DNA from: Marisa cornuarietis | Lineage: Eukaryota; Mollusca; Gastropoda; Architaenioglossa; Ampullariidae | Assembly: GCA_004794655.1 (NCBI GenBank) | Contig: SMMW01000001.1 | Location: 8,680,001 to 8,744,000, forward strand | Length of the DNA stretch: 64,000 nucleotides | Reading direction: 5' to 3' | Shown here: positions 48,410 to 59,328 of the stretch, one piece after another | Layout of the letters: every line of letters begins with the position of its first letter | Position numbering within the stretch: position 1 is the first letter of the stretch | Notes under the pieces: generated by a model | Database searches by the model: none | Told to the model about the DNA's origin: nothing | The model's input: the letters and a program-made list of their open reading frames with translations, nothing else | Made by a program: the position numbers and the translations under genes

Positions 48410-51400
48410 CAGATTCTCCTCACTTAGCGACTGCGTGGAGTTACAACCAGCTTTCTGACCAGTTGGTATTGCACGCTGTACCAGAACTTTGGTCGCAGAA
48501 AATGTCAGCGTATGGCTCAGCTTCAAGCATCTCAGCTCACAGTACCCCTCTCAGTCTCATTCGGTGTACATTATAGTCGCCTTTGTCTATAAATTTCTAC
48601 TTCTTAGAACAAGACTTTGGCGAAAAGGAAGACCATAGACTTCTAAAGGGCTAGGAAGCCAAGGAAGGCTTGAGATGAAAATATAGATCACAAACGACTA
48701 TGAAGCTTAAGTTATAAAGACTAAAGCTGTTAATCCTTTGTGGTGCATTCGACAGTTTTGACCATCTTGAAGGACAAAGGGTAAAAGAAGCAGTGAAAGC
48801 ATCAGCAGGATTTAAAGCCATAATAAATAGGAAGCAGAAATGCCTCATTTATAAAATAAAAAAATCATTGGCGATTTGGTTTGATGACCAGATACAAAAA
48901 AAGAATGCCAATGAGCCTTTTCTGTTAATAATTCAAGCCAAGAAGGAGGAAATGTTGCCTTTTATCATCTACTGCTCCGAAAATCCCTGAGCACCGAAGC
49001 AAATAACAAAGCATGAACGATGAGAGCTTTATTTGAAAATTGGCTTATCAACTGCTTCGGGGAAGCATTATTGTCTGGAAAAGGGCATTCCCTTTAAAAT
49101 TCTCCTACTGCTTGATATTGCCACAGGCTAATTTTCCCCCTTCCTCCAAACTTGATGATGTATACCCACAGAGGTAATTCTAGGCTGCGGCCTTGCGGGA
49201 TTCCCGCAAAATTTCGCTGAGGGGCGCATAGTCTGAAAGTCAGCGCGACCATACGCCCGCAAAAATACCGTGGCCGGCGCACTTTTGAACACGCGATGCG
49301 GCACTTCAAAGCCCACAGCGAAAACATTTGGGACGGGAGAGATCAAAGGGTATCGGAAGCAAGCGAGTTGAAAACGAAGTGAACGCGACTGTCAACTCTG
49401 TTTGACTTTTCGTTCATGACAAGAACAGCAGAAGATGACCTGGAAAGTAGAAATCGACAAGGACAGAAAGAAACAGAAACTCGTCAGAGTGTGGCGCACA
49501 CATTGCTGAAACTGAAAATGTAGACAACAAAATAGACAAATTGAGAAGAGACCGCACGTAAAATACCACGCATCCAGAGAACCTGTCAGTGTGAATGGCT
49601 GAAGAAATGGACTTGGCTAATAAACGAGGAGGAAGGCATGAGATATATAATTGTGCACAAAACAATAAGAATAACGCGTGTTAAGTACCGAACAAGGACG
49701 CTGCAGAGACATTCAGACTTACGACCACAGGCACTCTTTGGAGGCTGAAATTCTTCATAAAGATTTCAATTTTCAAACTATTTTCAACTCTGATTTATTT
49801 CTGTCATGACCTTTTCGGAACTTATGCCGGCGGTATTATATAACACTTAAAAATAACGTGTTGCGAACTTGATACAGCATCACAGGACATAGAAGCTGTC
49901 AGGGTTGCTTTTGCGACAATCTGTGCAAGATGACAGGTTCCCAAAAGATGCAGGTGATGTTGCCTCTGCATTTTTGAGTTCTTTCCATGCGTCCCATCTT
50001 TTTCCTGTCTGCAGAAGATAGAACACCCTATGGAGACAAAGAATTAAATATCTTAACAGATTTCTTTGGAAAACCAGCACAAGTGGGCAGCAAATTCAGT
50101 AAAATCTTGCTTGACAAAGCAGCATGTTTAAAGGAATGGATTGTGGTCAAAGAAACTAACGCAGAATGCATATCGGAGAGATTCCACTGTTTAAACTGTT
50201 ATTTGATTTTTACAGGGATTCATTTCCCAATTTGCTGGTTCTTGGAAAGCTGTGCCTCCTTATGCTATACCACATTGCAGGCTGTGAGAGGGGGCTTCTG
50301 TCATCAAAACCTAATAGTCTTCTCGTAGAAGTTGCCTCTTAGAGAAACATTTAAACCCCTGCACTAATGAGACATATGAAAAGTGTCTAAACATAAGCTC
50401 ATAGCCCAATGAGATGGACACAAAGACTATTTGGTTTGCGAATTTAGGATGCTATGATCACACTAATGATGATGAAAGATAATTTATCGATATAGAAGAA
50501 AAAGATATCTAAGTGATTAATCTTCAATTTCTTGTGATTAATGAAGTATTTTGTTGTATACCAAATATTTATCAGAAAAAGCAGTGAAAATGTGTTTGTT
50601 TCGAGGGGCCCCTTGTTTCATTTGAAGGGCCCCTTTTTTCCATTGAGAGGGCCCCAGGGCCCCTCTTTTTGAAATCCTAGAATTACCTCTGTACCCAGAT
50701 GTAGTTTATCTGCATTAAGAAACACAATTAGACGTCTGTGATTGCAGCTAATGGGCCAGGGGTGCTATAACTACTTTTAAAGCTTACTATTTGCAGGCAA
50801 CCTTTTCCAAAACATTAGCAGCAACGAAACATGAACTCTTCATGATTATTGTAGAAATCATATAATATTTTAGACTGCATAAAGAACCCTGAATTCACTT
50901 GAGTGGGAGTGGAAGAAAAGTGTATTCAAGGCACTTGGAAAAAAATGCCTAAACCATTTTGTAAATTATTTTGAAGGGTTTGACGATGATCAACATAACA
51001 ATGTCATTAATAAGAAAAAAATGTGGAACTTGCTATTGTTCTTAATCTAGATGTTGAAGTGCAAGATATTGAAGAATTAGAGGAATTTGTCAAGGGGGAT
51101 CTAACTAATGAAGATTTAATAGATTTGGAAGCGCATCAGCACTTGGAAGAAGAAAAAGTGGAAAGAATGGAAGAAGTACAAAAGTTCACTGTAGGAGTTA
51201 ACTGATTTCTTCTCAAATAATTTCTGTCTTCTGAATGCACCTATGCTAGAATTAGAAAGTATTGACCCAACTGCGCAATGGTTCACAGAATTGGAACAGC
51301 AAATAATTGAAATGATAAAATGCTGTGTGAAAATTATGAAGATTGAAAAGAAAATTACAAAGCAGATGACACTAACAAAAAACTTCTTGAAAGTTTATCC

Positions 51401-51933
51401 GTTCTATTTCCTTGCCATCACCTCCTGTAGCTGGGCCTTCTGCAGCTCCTGATGAACCGGCTGATTTCTCCGATGAGACACTGATAAATTCTCAACCACT
51501 ACTGTACCACACTTTGAAGGATTTGATGACTAAAATCTTAACTTGAATGTCTTTTTTATAATTTTAATTTCTTTAATGTGTAATTTTATAATTTTTTTTC
51601 AGATTGTATTTTTATATTCTATTCAAGATTTACATTAATTAAAACGTTATCAAGCTGGTATTTCCTACAGACCTATTCTTTGTTCAGAATAAATAAAAAC
51701 GGTTACCTGTACACAGTATGCAAAAAATGTATATTAGAGCTTATAAACATATATATATATATATACTAAAAATGTTATCAGTTGTGCAAAGCTGATTTTA
51801 AGATATTGATACAAACCCAATAAGAGTATATTATTCCTGAAATACCAGTAAGGCTGGCTTCTCGCTTATCAAGCCGTTTGTTTATTGATCAAGTTATAGG
51901 AATGGAACTCAGTCACTAAGTGAGGAGTGTCTG
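48410..51933 (+). mobile_element. Tigger/Jerky-like transposon split by a nested hAT
   Basis: Flanked by TA (48408-48409 and 51934-51935). Ends are CAGATTCTCCTCACTTAGCG and, reverse-complemented, CAGACACTCCTCACTTAGTG. The left arm retains CENP-B-type transposase traces (VLTILKDKG; KSLAIWFDDQIQKK). The right arm (51020-51540) retains the acidic C-terminus (DIEELEEFVKGDLTNEDLID; RMEEVQKFTV). The central DDE part is lost or scrambled, so it is inactive. The element is interrupted at 49169-50691. Confidence 0.8.
49169..50691 (+). mobile_element. hAT-like transposon nested in the Tigger-like element
   Basis: A 1523-bp insertion with 16-bp perfect inverted ends CAGAGGTAATTCTAGG / CCTAGAATTACCTCTG. 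It is flanked by TACCCA on both sides (49163-49168 and 50692-50697), a 6-bp duplication that is shorter than the classic 8 bp of hATs. An interior frame near 50030-50170 (TPYGDKELNILTDFFGKPAQ; LKEWIVVKETNAE) resembles the ZNF862-like branch of hAT transposases. No full transposase survives. Confidence 0.75.
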
Positions 51934-52049
51934 TAATTCTGAGTGAAAACCTTGAAGAGTTATTCTTCTACGTAGAACATACAAATTATTTACGCAATCT
52001 TAATTATGTAAAATGTCTGTACAGTTTTCCTTAGCTGCCTTCATCTCCT

Positions 52050-52450
52050 TTCTTAATGTCGCTGTTCATTTTTTTCCTTAGTAAATGCGTGAACATCATT
52101 CTTGACCCATGGTTGCTTCTTTTTCGGGCTCCCTAGCACCTCTTCAGCTGTTGAAAGTAGCACTTTTTTTATGTCTACCGCACAGCCGACCATCTTGAGA
52201 GGCAAATTTACCTCTAACTTTAGTCTTGAAGATTTCATCAATGTTTGGATGTCACAACATTTCTTAGCCAAAGAGAGTTCAGGGTTTGGTTAAATGTGTT
52301 TCAACTTCAGGCTTCAGGCCGTTAGGGTTGATCTTGGCATGTGGTGAGGATATCTTTCCTTGCTACTGCCTTTATAAATCTCTCCAGCTGGTTGAAGAAC
52401 TTCTCCCCTTCTTTGTCTTCATGCATGGAAGTTGAAGTGTTAACCTGGTT
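52050..52450 (-). mobile_element. RTE-type LINE fragment
   Basis: The minus-strand frame reads LLSTAEEVLGSPKKKQPWVK then NDVHAFTKEKNEQRH. This is the endonuclease-to-RT linker common in RTE/BovB-like ORF2 proteins. A weaker upstream piece (GEKFFNQLERFIKAVARKDI) fits the end of the endonuclease domain. Strongly truncated. Confidence 0.6.
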
Positions 52451-52667
52451 AATAGTGACATTGTGAGACTTGGCAGAGATGCAGATGGACATCAGCCTGT
52501 GTACACAGGTGAGCTGAAGACTGCTCGGGCCACTTCTCTACATACAAGAAAGCCCACACCATGCTGGTATCTGGTTTCCTCCCTACTGTACCATTGTCTG
52601 TGGCCTTTATCAGTTGCTGTCTTCCCAGATCCTAGTCATCTGACCTCTACCAGTCCTACACTGTCCA

Positions 52668-53005
52668 ATAATAATAATAAATGAGCGATTAATGTAGGGC
52701 ATGATCATGCTCATGAAGGAGCATACTCTCAGTGCTTGAGACAAAAAAACAAGACATGGACAACATATGAAGAATGGAAGGGCAAACAACAGTTCTGACA
52801 AGTTATAAAATAAATAGGAGACAGGAATGGGATAAACAGTATTGATTAAGAGTGAGTCTGCAGTGGGAGATGAGCAGGTGGACAGGTCACTAGATGAAAA
52901 AAGGGAGAGAGGGTTAGAAGATGGACTAACATTAAGTGGACTGTTAGGAGTAATGCTCATGGAAGAGATCTCTTTTTAGAGCCTGATTAAAGGGTTCAAT
53001 GGTGG
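52668..53005 (-). mobile_element. LINE 3' end (family B)
   Basis: Third copy of the family seen at 10402 and 13902. On the minus strand it reads CTCTTCCATGAGCATTACTC, then a pyrimidine-rich 3' UTR, CCTTCATGAGCATGATCATG and an ATT-repeat tail. Confidence 0.65.
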
Positions 53006-54097
53006 TTTAAAAAAAGATAAAGTAAAGGTTATCCCCTAACCTTTTCAGGTCGTTGGGGTGAGGTGTTGGAGACTTCACTTTTCTCGGGGCCAGCTTTACA
53101 TGAGGGCGGTGCCCATCTCCTCTCCCTGGAAGTAAACCATCTAAGTATTCAAGAAGAAGGTTGATCTGGTATCCTAAATCTAGCTGATTTGTTCATGCTT
53201 TTAGAATAAACAATGGACACCTTGTCTTTTTAGTGTGTCTAAAATATATGCAGCAAATATTGGAAAATGTAAAACTTGGGTCATATTAAGAGAGTTTATC
53301 TGGCAGATAAATATTTCACTTTCACTGTGATTGTCTTAAGAAAGAAACCTGGGGTTGCAGTTCTGAAGCAAGATCAAGTCCTTTCCCCAGGGTATATTTG
53401 AAAACTCAAGCAAAAGCATCTTGTTTTCGTAGTTACAATGTGATGCCTAGATCCATCGACACTACTTCACGTTTCTTTACCCTAGGGTATCTTTGCCACC
53501 TCTATGGCTTCAGGGGTAAAACATCATCTGTGGGGTCTGGACACTGCTTTATAATTTGAAAACGATGTTTGTCCGTGAACAGGGCATCAACTTGCCCTTG
53601 TATTATAACTATGGCCCCAAGTGCCACCTCATTTGTAATGTTATTCTGTTATTTATGATACATTTTATTCATGTTCTTGGACACGCTATGGTTAGCAGTA
53701 ACTCACAGATACATTGAGGAGGTTTTGCATGTTTGGCTCCAAGCATCATTTAACAACAACTTAAAAACACTTATAGTGCAATAGTTTTATCTGCATGAAG
53801 TGATTTACAGTTTCCACAAGATGATCATCAGGAAACTGAGTTGTATATAAAGAATGTCATATCACAAGCTGTTCACATACGCCAGTGGCAGCAGTAGTAA
53901 TACCCATATAGCCTTTCAGTCAATATTTCCTGGTGCTTAAAACCAAAGATCTTAGAAGTAAGCATCCTTCTTCAGAAACATCTATCCATCCATGTAGCCA
54001 CATAAACATGTTGACATAAGAATAATATTATCTGGTGGTAATAAGTACCAACAGATCCATACATTTTAAAATTGTGAACAGTGCAAGACTTCTTATA

Positions 54098-54380
54098 CAA
54101 TAGTAATAACAAGAATTTATATAGCGCCTTTCCAAAGATTTGCTCATAGTATTTTACATAAATCATAGATTAAATAATTAACAACCGTGCACCCCTATTT
54201 GCATATAACAGACATGCTCACTTCTACAACATACACTACTCATACACAAAGTAAATTACAGACCCACGTTGTACACACTAATGGTCAGGACATTGTCACA
54301 GTGAAGTCGCAGTTTGGAAAAGATGTGTCTTAAGTTTAGACTTAAAGGAGGCAAGAGATATATAGGGAAATATAGTTGGT
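54098..54380 (-). mobile_element. LINE 3' end (family D)
   Basis: On the minus strand an SFKSKLKTHLFQ-like C-terminal motif is followed by a 3' UTR ending GGAAAGGCGCTATATAAATT and a short ATT-type tail. Such endings are typical of Jockey/L2-group LINEs. Confidence 0.6.
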
Positions 54381-54620
54381 GAAATTTCTGGAAATTATTG
54401 TTTTTTTTTCTATATTGAAAGTAAAAGAATGAAATACTTTCAAAAAATGTTTGACTAGAACAGCATATTACATTCTCTATTAGCTGGCAGTGTTTGTTGG
54501 AAGTGTTTTGCATGAGAACATCAGGCAGCAGTAAGTTTATCAACAACGATGCTCATTTGAAAGAAGTGGCACTTGATTAATCACATCATCAACATCAACA
54601 TATGTTGCTCATGCAGTTTT

Positions 54621-54695
54621 TAACACTGATTACTATCATCTGTTAGCTTGCTGAGTTTTTACACTGATTACCATCATCTGTTAACTTGAAGAGTT
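54621..54695 (+). repeat. Two-unit tandem duplication
   Basis: ACACTGATTACTATCATCTG TTAGCTTG is followed by ACACTGATTACCATCATCTG TTAACTTG. Unit about 38 bp. A shorter GAGTTTGCTGAGAA repeat follows. Confidence 0.65.
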
Positions 54696-55159
54696 TGCTG
54701 AGAATAGCTTGATGAGTTTGCTGAGAAAAGTTTAAGACATTTTGCTATATTTAATTATGATTTGGACCATAGCTGGCTGCCTAGGGCAGGAATCATGACA
54801 GAGTTTAAAAAAGGTGTGCCTATGACAATATTCTGGATAAATATTAGTCAAAAAGCCAAAAATATTTTTTGGAAATTTTGTTGTAGGCAGACAGGAGCTG
54901 AGGAAAATGTTACTCTATTAGCTTTCTTAATTCATTTTTTCTTGCTCATTTTGCGTAGTTTTTGTCTTGTTGTCTTGCTGATTTCAATAGTTACTCATTA
55001 CATTCTTAAGCAGAAAGAAGTGCCATATATTTGAGAACCTCTTCAGTTTCACGAATATTGCACAACTCGAAATGGTGGATGGGTCACAGGTGCATAAGAT
55101 GTAAAAGATTAAACTGGTTTGTTCAGTTCAAAATTCTCATAGTTTGCAGTTGAAATGTT

Positions 55160-57440
55160 TTAAAGAAGATAACACTTTATTTATCCCAGAAGGCAATTCG
55201 GGGCAGCTCAGTATGAAAGCACGTAACAATACCACAAAATGACATCCATTCATGGTCCAGACAGCTGCATTCAATTGCACACAGTAACATTCTGAAGCTG
55301 CATGACCGAAACAAAGGACAGCCTCAATCTGTTGGTCTTGCAAGTAGGTGCACAGAATCGGTGGCCCGGTGGGAGCTGGAAAAATTATTCCGACAGGATA
55401 TGCCTGTCATCGCGAAGAACTTCAGACAATTTCAGAAGTGCCTGTTATACAAAGTCTGGAGAGCGCTCTGGGCTGTTCCAATGACTGGAGCAGGTGGATA
55501 CAACACGATGTCAGCTGCTCTTGGTCTTCACCGATAAAGTGTTGTAAAAACAGATAAAAGATAAGGACAGAACGCTCTCTATGTACAATCTATAAAAGAG
55601 CTGAAGAAATCGGTGGGAGACAAAGACTTCTGGAGAAGGAAGAGGCGCTGCTGAGCCTTCTTCACGACAGCTTGAGTGTTGGGATCCCAGCGAATTCTCT
55701 TGTAAAAGATGGTGCTCAGGTATTTAAAAGTATGAACAATTTCCCCCTCCTTGTCATGGATAACGCTTATGGGACTTGGTGGAGAATCAAAGACAATCTC
55801 TTTTGGTCTTACATTAATTTCTAAGAATTGTCATCGCACCAGGCAATACATTCATCAAAGTTTTATCACGGGTATCTATTGGCCCGCTAAGAAGAGAGAG
55901 AGAGAGACAGCAGTGCAGTGTCACCAGAGAATTTGATGAGCTATTGATCCTCGATCATGGTTACTGCGACAACTGTTGGTAGACAGAATAAACAGAAGCG
56001 GGTGAGCCGGTGCACGTTGTGATGGAGTCAGAAAAAGTGCTGTTGACAAGTACTCGCTGCTGCCTGTCAACCAAAATGTGAATGATCCATGACACTAATT
56101 GATGGTCAAGGGAAAACTCGTCAAGGAATCTTCTAGGTAGGATATGTGGTTGGATGGTGTTGAAAGTCAATGAGTTCAGCAAATAACAGTCGTGCATAGG
56201 CAGGTGGATTCTCCAGGTGTTTGAACAAAGTATGGAGGAAAAAGAAGTTTAGCATCGTCAACACTTCGTTTGGATGGCATGTAACTATAAGCGGTCAAGA
56301 CAATTGTTAGTGGCATTTAGAATCAGTGCTTTGATGATTATCTCCAATACTTTCATGACCAACGATGTTAAGGCCACTGGTCTAAAGTCATTGAGATGCT
56401 GAGCTGAAACAGATTTCTTTTTTATTCAGCGCTGTTTTTAAGCTCTTGGTCACCCAAGGTTTGTTGTTTGTGTAAAGGACAAACTATTTCGATGAAATGC
56501 CGAAATCTACACAGAGAAGATGGTGTTAACTAAGTCGTCAAGATTAGGACATCCATCTAAAAAGACATCCCAGTTGATACACTCAAAACAGCCTTGTAAA
56601 CTCGCAAAAATGTCCGCAGTCCAGTATTTGGTGGAATGTATTGTTCGGCACACCTGTCTGAATACAGGTTTATAAACGGGTACAAGATATACACTCAGAT
56701 GATATTAAGCACCTAGACTGGGCAGGGGTTCTGTAAGCATGTGACAGAGTTCCATAGAAGAGGTCAAATGTGGTCTGACCCCGAGTAGTCGGATATGTGA
56801 CATACTGGTCGAAGGTCTTAAGAACCAATTAATGTTAGGTCACAGTGATTGAAATCTCCTAAGTTTAGGAGCATCAGGACCAATCGAGTCAAGATTGTGA
56901 GTTACATCTGCAATGCAATGTGACGCGCTGGAAACATTTACACTGGAATGAATGTACACAAGGGCGAAAAACAACTGGGGGAATTCTCTCGGGAGGTAAA
57001 ATAGGCAAAGCGAAATTGTGAGTAGTTTAAGGTCGCGAGTAGATCCTTTCACAAAGAATTATATAGTATTACAGGACTTGTTGGCATAGAAACAGACTCC
57101 TCCACCCCGCACCTTACCGGTGATTGTGGCAGACCTATCTGATCTACATGGACCACAGAAGCCGGTATCGGAGTCATTGTCATGGATGCATATGTTTCAG
57201 CAAATGCCAACAAACAAGTATTCCTGTGTAGTCGAAAGTCTTGCCACGAATCGACTGGACGTACGTTAGATAACAAGACAGATGAAATTCATGAAAGAGG
57301 TGGATTCTTGCGTCGATCGTCCAGGCAAAACTCCGCTTCATGCTCTCTTTCCTGAGATCGGCGACTGCGAGATGGAAACAGCAGTGGAATGTCGACACGT
57401 TGAGCACGAAAACAGGATAACAGAGGAAGAGGAACGAAGA
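55160..57440 (-). mobile_element. Rex1-type LINE, near full length but degraded
   Basis: Non-LTR retrotransposon on the minus strand. Pieces in order: ILSNVRPVDS-like endonuclease start (about 57270), LKLLTISLCLFYLPREFPQL and SIGPDAPKL (endonuclease core, 57030-56850), FNTIQPHILPRRFLDEFSLD and SWIIHILVDRQQRVLVN (RT, 56200-56000), then IVHTFKYLSTIFYKRIRWDP and TQAVVKKAQQRLFLLQK (post-RT, 55750-55620). The GSPQGCVLSP-type block is reduced to GSPAS, and several frameshifts occur, so it is dead. The 3' end at about 55160 has the ATAAATAAAGTGTTATCTT tail shared with 1256 and 8130. The 5' limit is uncertain. Confidence 0.82.
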
Positions 57441-59328
57441 AAAAGCTCAAGGGAGTAATAAAGACGGGGGCTGGCCCTAAATGAGGACTCATCAGAAAGG
57501 AGGCAAAAGGGATTTCAATAGGGTGTACCTCATTTCCTGTCGATATGCACTCGCTAGGCTCACAGTTATTTTGACTTTTTTCTTTTTTTAATGGAGGGTG
57601 GGTGAGAGAAACGGGTATCAATCTCTCAAGGGAAGAAACTGCTGCATTCAACAGCAGAATGGTCCCCATAGAGCTACGTCCCTTGACTTTTCGGTATAAT
57701 GTCAGGATTGATCGAACGGGAATCAGAGAAACCCGTCCAAATTTTCTCAATGCAGGCAATACCGTCGAAACGAAACGAAAGTCAGAGACACACGTACACA
57801 GTTTCGGGGAAAAAAAACTGGCTCACGTCTGGTGAGCACATAGCTGGATTTCTTGACTAATTTTGCACATAAAATTCGATTCGACAAAATGGAAACCGAA
57901 CAAGTGCTGGAACACCTCTAAGCGTAGACAAACGAAGAGGGTCGATTCTTTCAATTAAACTGAAATAATCGATGAGAATCCCATCCTGAATAAAGTATAG
58001 TTCAAACACGAGGACGCATTATCTGTACCGCCGTTGTATTGATGTCGTGCCTGTCGGTGGCAAGGATCATCTTTGGCGAACATTTGCTCGACGCAGTCCG
58101 CTACCAAGCAGCGACTGATCTTATAGTCAGTTCGGTCAATGGTCTTAATTATATTTATTGGGGCTCTCACCTGTTTTAGACTTGATTTTTCTGCATAGGT
58201 TCAATACGTTGTAGATATTAATAAGTCTTTTCAATTCCGTTTAACCGTCATATTTTAAAACGAAGAAACGAAGAACAAAAAGAAACAATGTTCGAAAGAC
58301 GAGGGAAGGTGAATGTGGGAGAGAGAACGCTGCTTGTTTTCTTCAATAACTATTATCCACTTGGGTTATTATTACCCACTAATTATTATCAGAAAATTCC
58401 ACCTAAAGTTTGCTTGCTCCTTAAAGTCATTCACTAAAAGTCATTAAAGAATACTGATTCAGTCTAACCAAAGACGTTAATAATACACCCAATAGACATC
58501 ACACCCTTCGCCTGATGCCAAAAATGATTATGTCTGCTGTGACGTCAGAAGAGACGTATCAGGTAAACTAATTCGTCCAACATAATGAAGCAGTGATAAG
58601 CACCACACATGTCACGCTGCATGGTGTTGAAATACTTCAAGAACAATAAGAGAGTATATCATGTGGTTAAACCGTCTTACTCCCATTTCTTTAATTATGT
58701 ATATGCATGTACATTTATCTCTGGTTCGGAACATATAAGATTCACGAATAAACATAATCACGAGTGTCATGCAGGGTTATCTGCAATGGAGAAAAACTTC
58801 CAAGTAGAATAAGCAGCTGAAACCAAACCGCCGCCTTCATGGCAAGTCTCCCGAATCACAGATGATGTGCTTACAGTATTGTACGTTAGGTTGAAAGGTA
58901 TGTAGTAAAATTGTATCGAAACCATTTTGTAAGGCCGAGCTCCTGCTTGGATCTCATTGTCACGAAGGGTTCACATGAAGAGTGGAGGATGTCCGGAAAT
59001 ATTCTTCCTTAATAAAATTCGTGAGCTGTTGACAAAGTCTTCAAGGCTCTGTGATGACTAAATGATTTGAAAGACGAGGAGTGAGATCAGCTCAGTCTGC
59101 GTTTCTCTTCTTTCTGATATGGCCGACGATCAGCAGGAAGGTAGAGGCCGTGGCATGCGTAGACGAGTGGGGGGCATGACCCGGCACGCGCCGTCCTGCT
59201 AATGTAAGTCTGATGGTGGACGGAGCGAGTAGAATATAAGGCTGCTGTAAAGGCTCTTCACTCAGGCAGTTATCTGCCCGCTAGCAGCCTCTGCTTACTT
59301 AAGTAGGTTTTGGCCCCACTTCCTGGTA
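57441..59328. other. Flank downstream of the GPR158-like gene
   Basis: Less AT-rich than the rest, with no recognised host exon. The 57440-57830 part may be the decayed 5' end of the Rex1-type LINE. The stretch nearest 59328 may be 3' UTR of the GPCR gene. Confidence 0.4.

Larger units (their letters stand above)
51934..55150. other. Repeat-rich intergenic stretch
   Basis: Between the Tigger-like element and the Rex1-type LINE. It holds an RTE relic, two LINE 3' ends and a GC-richer block (about 53040-53150, GGTCGTTGGGGTGAGGTG) that looks like an unclassified repeat. No host coding exon was recognised. Confidence 0.5.

Noticed and set aside
52053..52271. 72-aa frame as a small host gene
   Set aside because: The VLGSPKKKQPWV motif identifies it as an RTE LINE linker fragment.
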